This document shows, piece after piece, positions 17,244 through 25,905 of a stretch of DNA of 50,635 nucleotides. Made by a program: the position numbers and the translations under genes. The notes below the pieces were generated by a model that saw only the letters and a program-made list of their open reading frames with translations, was not told the origin of the DNA and did no database searches. Source of the DNA: Allomuricauda sp. (GTDB lineage Bacteria > Bacteroidota > Bacteroidia > Flavobacteriales > Flavobacteriaceae); contig JANQRD010000232.1 in NCBI GenBank assembly GCA_028284725.1, positions 1-50,635 of the forward strand, read 5' to 3'. Within the stretch, counting starts at the first letter, position 1. The number at the start of each line of letters is the position of its first letter.

Positions 17244-18302
17244 ATGAAAAAGCAAGTTACACTTCTACAAATTTTACTGTTTACATCTACTTCCGTATTG
17301 CTCTCATCTTGTGCGAATAAAACCAAAAAAATGGATGAAGCGGTAGCCGAATGTTTTTCACCATGTAACGATGAGGGCTATGTTTTTTGTTACCAAGACA
17401 TTGCTAATTTTCGCGAGACCCTTGATGTAATGCAATCTGGCGGAGACACCTTAGCCGCATTTGAAACCTATTTTACCAAAGCGTCACCAGGAATGAAAGG
17501 GTGGATCTCCAGATATAATTGGACACCAGATAAATTGGCCAAAAGAGTGGCCAAACAGCCCAAGTACTATGCATCCTTAGCAAATGTTGACGGTGAACTC
17601 AAAAAGTTGGAAAAAGAGATTTCCATGCATTATGATAAGATAAAATCACTTTATCCTGCCGAATTCGTTGCTATTCCTCCTACCTACTATTTCATCATGT
17701 GGGGCGGCGGAGGCAGCATAGAATTGACCGGCAATATGATCAGTATGGACTATTTTGGGTATAACGACACCTTGGACTTGAGTGAATTTGAGCAATATGG
17801 GGGGCTTTTTCCAAAAGGCTCTTTCCCTTTGGTGAGTGTTGAAGATGTTCCCCAGGTCGCTGTGCACGAAGTGGTTCATCTTTTTCAAACCTATCTGCAG
17901 GGTGAAATTGATTATGTTTCCATATATCTGGAAGATTCCAAAAATACGATGTTGGCCTATGCTATCCGTGAGGGTAGTGCTGAATTTCTCACGGATTTGG
18001 CTACTGGCCTAAAAGATCCAAAGAAACACAACTACGGTAACACCCATGAAAAAGAACTCTGGGAAAAATTTAAACCCTTATTAAACAAGCGTCCCGATGA
18101 TCACAAAGGCTGGTTTTCAGGAAGGTCCGACACCAACCCTGATTGGCCATGGCAAATTGGATACTACGTAGGTCACAAGATGACCGAACATTATTACAAT
18201 ACCGCTGAGGACAAGGATAAAGCTTTGCTGGATATATTCACAGCTAAGGAAGAAGCCTTGTACCAAAAAATTGCTGATCTGTACGATACAAAGTTTCAAT
18301 AA
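17244..18302 (+). CDS. Lipoprotein with HExxH zinc-metallopeptidase-like motif (DUF2268/GldB-like)
   Basis: The ORF track begins at 17124, but its first 40 residues look non-coding. The ATG at 17244 gives MKKQVTLLQILLFTSTSVLLSSCANK, a clean lipoprotein signal, and a 352-residue product. AVHEVVHLFQTY contains HExxH (His208, Glu209, His212 in the shorter numbering), and the downstream REGSAEFLTDLATG (Glu near 243) fits a gluzincin-type third zinc ligand. The pattern resembles DUF2268/GldB-like predicted Zn-dependent proteases of Bacteroidota. It follows the S41 peptidase gene after a 119-bp gap that shows no clear terminator, so it may share the MarR-controlled transcript. Two exported peptidase-like proteins under one regulator suggest peptide processing or defence at the envelope. 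The motif is plain; actual peptidase activity is inferred. Confidence 0.75.
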   Translation: MKKQVTLLQILLFTSTSVLLSSCANKTKKMDEAVAECFSPCNDEGYVFCYQDIANFRETLDVMQSGGDTLAAFETYFTKASPGMKGWISRYNWTPDKLAKRVAKQPKYYASLANVDGELKKLEKEISMHYDKIKSLYPAEFVAIPPTYYFIMWGGGGSIELTGNMISMDYFGYNDTLDLSEFEQYGGLFPKGSFPLVSVEDVPQVAVHEVVHLFQTYLQGEIDYVSIYLEDSKNTMLAYAIREGSAEFLTDLATGLKDPKKHNYGNTHEKELWEKFKPLLNKRPDDHKGWFSGRSDTNPDWPWQIGYYVGHKMTEHYYNTAEDKDKALLDIFTAKEEALYQKIADLYDTKFQ

Positions 18303-18381
18303 TGCATACTAAAAACCGGAATTGCTATATCCAATCTCTCAAATCCTATTTTGGGATGGAAAGAGTTGACCCAGTTTGTTT

Positions 18382-19539
18382 CTAAGGCTTTATCTGCCCT
18401 TCCTTGATCATTGATGGAGTGACAACCGTCCTAAATCCCAAATGCTCCAAAGACGAATCCATACTTGTTGCCATTCTGGCGGAGACACGATAACTTGCAC
18501 AATAAGAGGCGTTGCACAAAAAAGAGCCCCCCTTCATTATTTTTTCCTTGGCATAAGGATTTTGTTGGTTGAACGGATTTTCCGCACCCTTCGGATTCAC
18601 CCTAGTTTGACTGTCTTTGTATTGCCTCTCATAGTACTTGCTATTGTACCAATCACTGGTCCATTCCCAAACATTGCCGGCCATGTCGTATAGGCCAAGG
18701 CTATTGGGGCCATACATTTTTACGGGCGCACTTCCCTCAAAACCATCATTTATGAGATTCTCAACAGGAAAATTTCCTTCCCAAGTATTCGCTTTTTTAT
18801 CCATTATTGAAATATCATCACCCCAGAAATAAATAGTGCTCCGATTTTTCCCCCTAGCGGCCAGTTCCCATTCAGCCTCAGTGGGCAATCGTCTGCCCGC
18901 CCACTCACAATAAGCCAGTGCATCTTCATAGGCGATGTGTACCACTGGATAATTTTCCTTGCCTTCAATGGAGCTGCCCGGTCCTTTGGGGTGCTTCCAA
19001 TTTGCTCCTATAGTCCATTTCCACCATTGGGAAAAATCGTAAAAGTTGGGAACGGGCTCCGCAGTTTTTTTGAACGTCAGTGAACCTGGTTTTAGGATAC
19101 TGTCATGGGGCCTTGGCGTCCCTTCGGGCAGTTGTTTCTTCATTTCCTCCCAGTCGATTTCCCGTTCGGCAACGGTTATATAGCCCGTTTCTTCCACAAA
19201 TCGGGCGAATTGTACATTGGTCACCTCGGTAATATCCATAAAAAATCCATCTACGGCCACGCTATGTCCTGGTTTTTCATGTTGCAGGGCCATCTTGTCA
19301 TGTGGAACCGCACCTTGTTTGAAGGTACCTCCCGGAATCCATACCATGCCTACTGGCATTTTGGATACCTTGGGCATCTCTACGATTAAATTAATTTCTT
19401 GACTGCCGGTATCAGACCTTTCTGGTTTAAGTGGTTTTTTTACTTGGGATTTTTCGGCAATCCGTTCTTTGCATCCGGTAACTGAGTATGCCATAACTAT
19501 TATAATCATCCAAGCTGTTAATCGTATTTGATTTTTCAT
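18382..19539 (-). CDS. Exported formylglycine-generating enzyme (FGE/SUMF1 family)
   Basis: This 385-residue protein has the FGE-sulfatase domain (PF03781) from about residue 60, starting MVWIPGGTFKQG, followed by DITEVTNVQFARFVEETGY, EDALAYCEWAGRRLPTEAEWELAARG, YDMAGNVWEWTSDWY, and GGSFLCNASYCASYRVSARM near the end. The two cysteines (about 342 and 347) match the catalytic CxxxxC pair of true aerobic, copper-dependent FGEs, so this is likely an active sulfatase maturase rather than a lectin-like relative. The N-terminus (MIIIVMAYSVTGCKER) is a lipoprotein signal, placing it in the envelope where the exported sulfatases fold. It converts the Cys of CxPxR to formylglycine. It is the last gene on the strand after LacI and seven sulfatase genes, which explains its presence. 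The gap to LacI is 269 bp, so it may have its own promoter. Confidence 0.88.
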   Translation of the reverse strand: MKNQIRLTAWMIIIVMAYSVTGCKERIAEKSQVKKPLKPERSDTGSQEINLIVEMPKVSKMPVGMVWIPGGTFKQGAVPHDKMALQHEKPGHSVAVDGFFMDITEVTNVQFARFVEETGYITVAEREIDWEEMKKQLPEGTPRPHDSILKPGSLTFKKTAEPVPNFYDFSQWWKWTIGANWKHPKGPGSSIEGKENYPVVHIAYEDALAYCEWAGRRLPTEAEWELAARGKNRSTIYFWGDDISIMDKKANTWEGNFPVENLINDGFEGSAPVKMYGPNSLGLYDMAGNVWEWTSDWYNSKYYERQYKDSQTRVNPKGAENPFNQQNPYAKEKIMKGGSFLCNASYCASYRVSARMATSMDSSLEHLGFRTVVTPSMIKEGQIKP

Positions 19540-19808
19540 TTCTTTTAGCCAATTACATATCTAAAATTCCAATCTATTTTTGTTTAACGAAAGTTATAAG
19601 ATTTTCAATCAATTCCATCACTCCAAAACTCATTTTACAATTTTGTTCCCAAACAATGCATCTATCTCTATTTGTACAATAGCTGCACCATCAATTCCTG
19701 TAAATCGTTAAATGGGTGTATCGTGTGTGTAAGCCATTAGTTCTACGCCATAAGCCAAAATACCTACCAAAAAAGAGCATATATGAGAACCCGTATTACC
19801 ATTGTTGA
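19540..19808. other. 269-bp gap between lacI and the FGE gene
   Basis: I see no ORF with coding character here. I found no exact minus-strand TAnnTTTG box and no strong hairpin. It may hold a separate FGE promoter or LacI operator that I could not recognise. Confidence 0.4.
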
Positions 19809-20855
19809 CTAATTGTCGAATAAAAAATTTGGTTGTCTGGTTGTTTCCCTTAAGATCAATTTATGTTTGATGGCTATTTTTTTTGGCACTAAATCACGAT
19901 CCTTGTTCAGTATTCGTAGCACCAATCTATCCAAAGCCCTTTCCCCTATTTTTTTGGCCCTTTGGCTTACCATAGTAAGTGATGGGTATATGTTTTGCGA
20001 CATTTCACCATTGGTAAAACCAATAATTGAAACTTCATTGGGAATCATATAACCTTTGCGCTGCAAATGGCCATGCGTCTTAATTGCCCCCAACTCATCA
20101 GTTGCAATTATTGCATCAATAGAATTTTCATTCAGCACCTTATTCAGTTTGTTTTCAAATCCGTCATATCCATTGAGTTCAATTGTGAAAGCTTTCAACC
20201 TGAATCCAGTACTTTTTTTAAGGCAACAAAATTCTTCTTTGAACCCGGCCATTCGGTACTGGCTAACGCTAGTTGCCTTTATCGCGGTCAAAAAAACAAT
20301 ATTCCTGCATCCTGTATCCACCAAATACCTAAGTGCAGACCTACCGGCCTCAAAATCATCAAGTACAACTTTATCACACTCAACATGGTCACAAACTCGG
20401 TCTACCATTACCATTGGCACATGCATATTCAACCTTGTCAAATGGTCATTTATACCAGCAGATTGTGTCTGTTTGGATAACGACATAATCACCCCATCTA
20501 CAGAGTGGTTCATAAAACTATCTACCAACTTCCTTTCCATATTCAGAGACTCGTTCGAAAAACAGATATAACTCCTCAAGCCCCTTTTCTTAGCCCTGGC
20601 TTCAATACCTTGCACCATTATCGAAAAAAAAGAACTGGATATATCTGGCACTATAATACCTATGGAGCCAGTATTCTTACTTTTGAGTGCTCTAGCTGTA
20701 CTATTGGGCTTATAACCTTGCGCAATGGCGATCCTCTTGATGCGCAAACGGGTATTCATGCTTATCTCTGGGCTGTTGTTGAGTGCCTTGGATACAGTTG
20801 ACACTGATACATTGGCAATGCATGCTATTTCTCTTATGGTGGTATTAAAACCCAT
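19809..20855 (-). CDS. LacI-family transcriptional regulator
   Basis: This 348-residue LacI/GalR-type regulator has an N-terminal HTH and hinge (about 5-60: TIREIACIANVSVSTVSKALNNSPEISMNTRLRIKRIAIAQGYKPNSTARALK). A periplasmic-binding-protein-like effector domain follows (GSIGIIVPDISSSFFSIMVQGIEARAKKRGL ... SLSKQ ... MVMVDRV ... DDFEAGRSALRYLVDTG ... IIATDELGAIKTHGHLQRKG). It sits between the four-sulfatase cluster and the FGE gene on the same strand. The probable role is repression of the sulfatase/FGE genes, relieved by a sugar released during degradation. No matching palindromic operator was found by eye in nearby gaps. The family call is firm; the regulon is inferred. Confidence 0.93.
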   Translation of the reverse strand: MGFNTTIREIACIANVSVSTVSKALNNSPEISMNTRLRIKRIAIAQGYKPNSTARALKSKNTGSIGIIVPDISSSFFSIMVQGIEARAKKRGLRSYICFSNESLNMERKLVDSFMNHSVDGVIMSLSKQTQSAGINDHLTRLNMHVPMVMVDRVCDHVECDKVVLDDFEAGRSALRYLVDTGCRNIVFLTAIKATSVSQYRMAGFKEEFCCLKKSTGFRLKAFTIELNGYDGFENKLNKVLNENSIDAIIATDELGAIKTHGHLQRKGYMIPNEVSIIGFTNGEMSQNIYPSLTMVSQRAKKIGERALDRLVLRILNKDRDLVPKKIAIKHKLILRETTRQPNFLFDN

Positions 20856-20970
20856 GATTTTTTATAATTGCACAGTCAAAACCTGAAATAACTCCCTTCT
20901 TTCTTTTTTGAATTCCCCGAATGACCTCAAGAATATAATTATGCCTTTGAAAATTGCTCTTTTTAGTTTT

Positions 20971-22401
20971 TCAATTTGAATTTTTACTCGCATGCAACAT
21001 TTGGTCAAGGCGCATCGATAGTTCATCCTTTATGTTTTTGTAATCAGTCTGTCTTGCAAGATTTCTCCATTCAAGGGAATCAGTTTTATGATCATATAGC
21101 TCTTCCGAGCCGTCTCTATACCTTATGTATCGCCATCTTTCTGTTCTAATGGAATTTTCTCCCTCTCCATTTTGTGTCAAAGAAGGGTAATCCCATTCAA
21201 CGTCTGAATCCTTGAGCAAGGGTAACAAGCTTCTACCATCATTCTTTGTGTTTTGAGGTAATCCTGCCAATTCCAGCAAAGTGGGGTATAGATCAATAAG
21301 ATTGACCGTTCTGCCTGTTCGTGATTTCGAAGTAGTGAGCCCTGGAGCTTTTATGATCAAAGGCACCCTACAGGCTTCTTCCCATAATGTGAATTTCTTA
21401 TATCGGAGCTTTTCACCTAGATGCCACCCATGATCACCCCATAAAACCACTATGGTATTCTCAAAATATGGACTTTTCTCAAGCGCGTCCAGAACAACGC
21501 CAACACAATGATCAGCATATGCAATATTTGCCAAATAGGCACGAACGGCCTCCCTTTCTTTCCCATACTTTTTAATTGTTTTATACTCAGAGGTAGCCTC
21601 TTTATAATTCCCAACGTCTTCAAGATCAGTCTGAAGTATTTTGGGCATTTCCAAGCTATCCGGAACAAAGAGGTCAAAAAACTCTTTGGGGACTCTCCAT
21701 TTCAAATGCGGCCTATAAATACCAAGACCTATAAAAAAAGGTTTATCATGTTCTTGAAATAAAAGGTCAGCGGCCCATTTTGCATTTAGATAGTCTTTCG
21801 TCTCTTCAATTGGAATATCCACCCCTGCCCAATCCATATTATTGGGCATTTCCCCTTTTGGTATGCCATTTTCCAGGAATCCCTCTTTTATATTTGGCTC
21901 ACCATAAGTGCCCGAAATGTTTTCCCATACATCCCAAGTGTGGTTGCCATTTAAATGCTCATGATACACTTTGCCCCTGGAAAAGGTTTTATACCCATAT
22001 TTTGAAAAGTACTGGGGCATCATCAGTGAGTTTTGTATCAACGTCACTTCAAACATTTCTTGGCCATTTTGGTATACCCCACTGGTCGAGGGTCTATAAC
22101 CCGACAGAATCGCAGCACGTGATGGGTTACAAGCCGGAGCCGCAGTATACGCTCTTTCAAATACAAGTCCTTGTGCAGCAAGCTTGTCCATATTTGGCGT
22201 ATAGGCTTGGGGGTGCCCTTCCAAAAACCCTGTCCAGTCATTCAAATCATCAACGGAAATAAACAGAATATTGGGTGTCTTCTTAACTTCTTTTTTTTCG
22301 GAAGCCTCGAAATCCTTGCATCCATTTAAAAAAATGGACAAACAAGCAAAAATGATTGAAAAAAGGCATCTTGACCATCTCGGTTTTTGTGTCTCGTTCA
22401 T
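20971..22401 (-). CDS. S1-family sulfatase lipoprotein, iduronate-2-sulfatase-like (CNPSR)
   Basis: This 476-residue sulfatase has lipobox SIFLNGCKDF, metal site NILFISVDDLNDW, formylglycine motif CNPSRAAILSG (Cys near 91), GKVYHEH and the second metal site VVLWGDHGWHLGEKLRYKKFTLWEE. This last form, together with VNLIDLYPTLLELAGLP, resembles iduronate-2-sulfatase-like S1_7 enzymes. It removes a sulfate ester from a released oligosaccharide, probably in the periplasm. It is the last of four consecutive sulfatase genes (12-bp gap upstream), followed by lacI after 115 bp. CxPSR is a canonical FGE recognition motif, and an FGE is encoded nearby. The exact sulfated position attacked cannot be read from sequence. 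Confidence 0.9.
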   Translation of the reverse strand: MNETQKPRWSRCLFSIIFACLSIFLNGCKDFEASEKKEVKKTPNILFISVDDLNDWTGFLEGHPQAYTPNMDKLAAQGLVFERAYTAAPACNPSRAAILSGYRPSTSGVYQNGQEMFEVTLIQNSLMMPQYFSKYGYKTFSRGKVYHEHLNGNHTWDVWENISGTYGEPNIKEGFLENGIPKGEMPNNMDWAGVDIPIEETKDYLNAKWAADLLFQEHDKPFFIGLGIYRPHLKWRVPKEFFDLFVPDSLEMPKILQTDLEDVGNYKEATSEYKTIKKYGKEREAVRAYLANIAYADHCVGVVLDALEKSPYFENTIVVLWGDHGWHLGEKLRYKKFTLWEEACRVPLIIKAPGLTTSKSRTGRTVNLIDLYPTLLELAGLPQNTKNDGRSLLPLLKDSDVEWDYPSLTQNGEGENSIRTERWRYIRYRDGSEELYDHKTDSLEWRNLARQTDYKNIKDELSMRLDQMLHASKNSN

Positions 22402-22413
22402 TGCCTATAATTT

Positions 22414-24066
22414 TCAGTTTTCTGTTTTGACTTTTTTAATGGAGACCTTTTTTAGGTTTTTTCCTTCATCATCCAAGTAGAAAGGTTCAAAATCGCTTTC
22501 CGAGACCCAACCTGCCTTAGGGTTTTTCCCGTTCATGTAGTCCTCATAAAAATTGCTCGACTTCACGAGCGGGTAGCTTTCATAGAGGTGGCCATAGCCT
22601 TGTATTCTGAGATCATTTTGGGCCTTCAAATGGTGATAAAGTTTCTCTTTTAGTTGCTGTTTAATACTTATAAGGTTTTCTTCCTGTCCCAGATTATTCA
22701 TGCAATACGGATCTTTCTTAATATTATAGAGTTCTTCAGAGGGTCTTTTGCCAAAATTCAACTTCCAAAATTTTTTGCTGATGCCTTTTCGTCTCATTTC
22801 GAGTATTTGGGTCTTAGTGGGACTGCCATCTGAGTTGAGATAGCCGGTCTCGGGATTCCCTGAAGGCCATCTGTCCACTTCAAAATTCCGGATGTAGAGC
22901 ATTGAATCTTTGTAAATACCCCGGATGGGATATCCTTGATCTTTAGGTCGACCCACATCGTGACGTTCTTTGCCAACAATTACATAATCGCGCCATTTTT
23001 CTATGGCACCCGATTTTTCTGACCTGATAATCCCCATAATGCTTTTGCCGGTCGCGGGATGCATTCCTGAAGTGTTCCATTCCACTCCCGCAGCTTCCAA
23101 AACCGTTGGGGCCAAGTCGATAAAACTTATGAAATCCTCAATTTTTCTACCCTTCACTTTCATCATCTCAGGCCATGAAATCGTCATGGGCACATGGTTA
23201 GCCTTTTCGTACTGGTCACCCTTTACCCTTGGGAACGGCATACCATGGTCCGAGGTGACGATAATCAATGTGTTTTGGAGCTCTCCTTTCTTTTTTAAGA
23301 GCTGTAAGACCTTCTGAATATGTTTGTCGAAAGATTCAATTTCAAAGGCATAATCGAGCATATCGTTTTGTACGACCTCATTTTCAGGCCAATATGGAGG
23401 GAAATCCTGAATCATATCGGTCGTTTTTTTGGCCAACCCTGCCCCGCTGCCATATTCATAACCTCTATGCGGTTCTAAAGAACCGATCCAAAAGCTCCAA
23501 GGTTTTCCTTTTGGCACACTATTTAAAAAGTCCTGAAAATTTCCACTGTAGTCATTGTCCGAAATATGGGGCGTAGGCGGCTCCAAGGTCTTTGCATCAA
23601 AAAGCGGCCCAAGCAATTGTCTTGGCTTTCCATCTGATGTCAGCGCTGCTCCGGGGGCATAACCTTTACCAGTATATCCTGTAGCATAACCATGCTCAGC
23701 CAATACTTCTTGGTAAGTTTTGAACTTTGGCGGAAAATAGATGACGTGGTTTGCGGCCGCATCGAGCTGCCATGGATTTCTTCCGGTAAGGATAGATGCC
23801 CTAGAAGGGGAGCATTTGGCATTAGGAGTATACGTATTGCTAAAAAGAATACCGTCTTTTGCAATCTTATCGAAACCAGGGGTGTTCACGTATGAACTTC
23901 CATAAACGCCCAAATCCAGTCCTGCATCATCAAAAACCAAAAAGAGAATGTTCGGTCGGGAATGTTGGGTCTCTTCTTGCCCCCAGATCATAATCGCGGA
24001 TAAAAAATAGAGCAAAGCCAAAAGCTTGGTGGTTTTAGGAAGATTATGATTTAATTTTAAGATCAT
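22414..24066 (-). CDS. S1-family sulfatase, heparan-N-sulfatase-like (CSPSR, possibly S1_8)
   Basis: This 550-residue exported sulfatase has a signal peptide ending AIMIWGQ, NILFLVFDDAGLDLGVYG, formylglycine motif NAKCSPSRASILTGRNPW (Cys near 85), TGKGYAPG in place of the GKWH seen in most of its neighbours, and VTSDHGMPFPRVKG. The GKG(Y/W)xPG form and overall layout resemble sulfamidase-like S1_8 proteins. Its ATG overlaps the stop of the upstream sulfatase by 4 bp (ATGA), so they are translationally coupled. A 12-bp gap follows. S1_8 members act on varied substrates, including algal glycans, so N-desulfation should not be assumed. Confidence 0.9.
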   Translation of the reverse strand: MILKLNHNLPKTTKLLALLYFLSAIMIWGQEETQHSRPNILFLVFDDAGLDLGVYGSSYVNTPGFDKIAKDGILFSNTYTPNAKCSPSRASILTGRNPWQLDAAANHVIYFPPKFKTYQEVLAEHGYATGYTGKGYAPGAALTSDGKPRQLLGPLFDAKTLEPPTPHISDNDYSGNFQDFLNSVPKGKPWSFWIGSLEPHRGYEYGSGAGLAKKTTDMIQDFPPYWPENEVVQNDMLDYAFEIESFDKHIQKVLQLLKKKGELQNTLIIVTSDHGMPFPRVKGDQYEKANHVPMTISWPEMMKVKGRKIEDFISFIDLAPTVLEAAGVEWNTSGMHPATGKSIMGIIRSEKSGAIEKWRDYVIVGKERHDVGRPKDQGYPIRGIYKDSMLYIRNFEVDRWPSGNPETGYLNSDGSPTKTQILEMRRKGISKKFWKLNFGKRPSEELYNIKKDPYCMNNLGQEENLISIKQQLKEKLYHHLKAQNDLRIQGYGHLYESYPLVKSSNFYEDYMNGKNPKAGWVSESDFEPFYLDDEGKNLKKVSIKKVKTEN

Positions 24067-25889
24067 TTCATCGTAGATTTTAATTGTCCTTTTCTTTTAT
24101 CATCGCCTTTTTTATAGGATTCCCAACCTCCTACACTTTCTGCCTTCGGCAACACATGGATCCTCTTAAATTCTTGGACCATCAAAGCTTTCATTTCCTC
24201 TACTTTCTCCGGATGCTCATGAGCAAGGTCATTGGTCTCTGAACGATCCTTCTTAATGTCGTACAATTCAAATTTTGCATCTTCTTTGAAACCATTCGGG
24301 GTAAAAACATTTTTGCGACTTACCAGTTTCCAGTCCCCGATACGAATCGCTGGGTATCCCCAGTGCTCAAAGGTCAACACACGGTCGGCACTAGCCTGGC
24401 CGTTTAGGATCTCAAAAAGACTTATCCCTTCCATAGGAGTAATAATGTTTCCGTTATACTTGCTGGGATATATGGCATTGGCCACGTCAACACATGTGGC
24501 CATGACATCGTTGAAATGGGCGTAGCGATTGTTGAAAATGGCACCTTCTTCTAGCTTTCCCGGCCAATGTGCAATGAACGGGGTACTTATGCCCGCCTCA
24601 TGTGTAAACATTTTGTAAAGTGAAAAAGGAGTGTTACTGGCATTCGCCCATCCCGAACCATAACTGAACAACGGACCGTCTGGACCACCCAGTCGCTCCA
24701 AGCTTTCACCTTTATGCAACACATTGGGATTCAATAAGGAATTACCATGCACACGGGCATTAAGGTCGGGATATTCAAAGCCAAAAGTATCCCATTCACC
24801 ACAGGCACCATTATCACTCAAAAAAAGGATCAATGTGTTTTCGAGTTCTCCATTGTCCTTTAAATATTGAATGATACGACCGATATTTTGGTCCATATTG
24901 TCGACCATTCCGGCATATACAGCCATTCTTTTGGCAAGGTCGGCCCGCCTGTCTTCATCCAAAAGATTCCACGCCGGGTTTTGTTTTCCATCACCCGGAA
25001 TACCTTTGCCAATGGCACTTTTTGGCCGGACCATCTGACTTCTTTCAGAAAGCTGAACGTCTTGTGTGACCACGCCCAATTCTTTCATCCTTTGAAATCG
25101 CCTGGCGCGTATGGTATCCCAACCCACACTGTAGGTGTCGATATATTTTTCAGAGTCTTTTGGCCAAGCCTGCACCGGAAAATGAACGGCCTGATATGAA
25201 ACGTACATGAACCAAGGTTGATCGGGGGTTTCCTGACCCATCTGCAAGAAATCTAAAGTGTAATCTGTGATGGCGTCGGTTGCAAAGAACTCACCTTCTT
25301 TGTATTTGCGTTCTTCTCTTCCTTTAGGAAAGCGTTGCATCCACTTAGGTTCAAAACTATCCACACCATAATCTTCGAGAAATCCATAGAATTCCTCAAA
25401 ACCCCTGTCAGTGGGTCCAGGATAGTTCACGTGCCACTTACCGGCACCAAACGTTCGGTACCCAGCCTCTTTCAACACTTCGGCAATAGTTACTGTGTTT
25501 GAAGTCAATTTGCCCCTATACCCCGGGAGATCCCTATCTTTGGCGGCCATTTCGCCCATTCCAGCCTGATGGGGATAGAGCCCCGTCAATAATGAAGCAC
25601 GGCTGGGGCAGCATCTAGCGGAATTGTACATTTGGGTAAATCTCACACCATTTGCAGCAAGATCATCAAGGTTCGGCGTATTGATTTCACCGCCATAGCA
25701 ACCCAAATCGGAATAGCCCAAATCATCGGCCAAGATGACTAGTATATTGGGCCTGTTTTTTATATCGGTGTTTTCTTGAACGTTGTCCATTAGTTTTTTA
25801 TCTCGACAACTGAACAAAGGCGACAAGATGAGAATAAGCAACAGAATTAGTTGTAATCGCTCTCTTTTATTGGTTATCGGTTTATTCAT
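24063..25889 (-). CDS. S1-family arylsulfatase-like lipoprotein (CCPSR)
   Basis: This 608-residue lipoprotein (lipobox SPLFSCRDKK) has ILADDLGYSDLGCYGGEINTPNLD, formylglycine motif ARCCPSRASLLTGLYPHQAGMG (first Cys, near 93, is the modified residue), GAGKWHVNYPGPTDRGFEEFYG and LFLSDNGACGEWDTFG. This is an AtsA/arylsulfatase-type S1 layout, probably S1_4. Its neighbour 25906..27564 is clearly related, sharing GYSDLGCYGGEINTP and GLYPHQ, so the two are paralogues. It overlaps the downstream sulfatase by 4 bp and is 16 bp from the upstream one. Exo-desulfation in the periplasm is likely. The sulfatase call is firm; the substrate is unknown. Confidence 0.91.
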   Translation of the reverse strand: MNKPITNKRERLQLILLLILILSPLFSCRDKKLMDNVQENTDIKNRPNILVILADDLGYSDLGCYGGEINTPNLDDLAANGVRFTQMYNSARCCPSRASLLTGLYPHQAGMGEMAAKDRDLPGYRGKLTSNTVTIAEVLKEAGYRTFGAGKWHVNYPGPTDRGFEEFYGFLEDYGVDSFEPKWMQRFPKGREERKYKEGEFFATDAITDYTLDFLQMGQETPDQPWFMYVSYQAVHFPVQAWPKDSEKYIDTYSVGWDTIRARRFQRMKELGVVTQDVQLSERSQMVRPKSAIGKGIPGDGKQNPAWNLLDEDRRADLAKRMAVYAGMVDNMDQNIGRIIQYLKDNGELENTLILFLSDNGACGEWDTFGFEYPDLNARVHGNSLLNPNVLHKGESLERLGGPDGPLFSYGSGWANASNTPFSLYKMFTHEAGISTPFIAHWPGKLEEGAIFNNRYAHFNDVMATCVDVANAIYPSKYNGNIITPMEGISLFEILNGQASADRVLTFEHWGYPAIRIGDWKLVSRKNVFTPNGFKEDAKFELYDIKKDRSETNDLAHEHPEKVEEMKALMVQEFKRIHVLPKAESVGGWESYKKGDDKRKGQLKSTMK

Positions 25890-25905
25890 ATTAAGTCAAT
25901 TGTTT

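Noticed and set aside
20056-20571. 171-aa plus-strand ORF opposite lacI
   Set aside because: It is antisense to a complete LacI gene with all its motifs, so it is not a separate gene.
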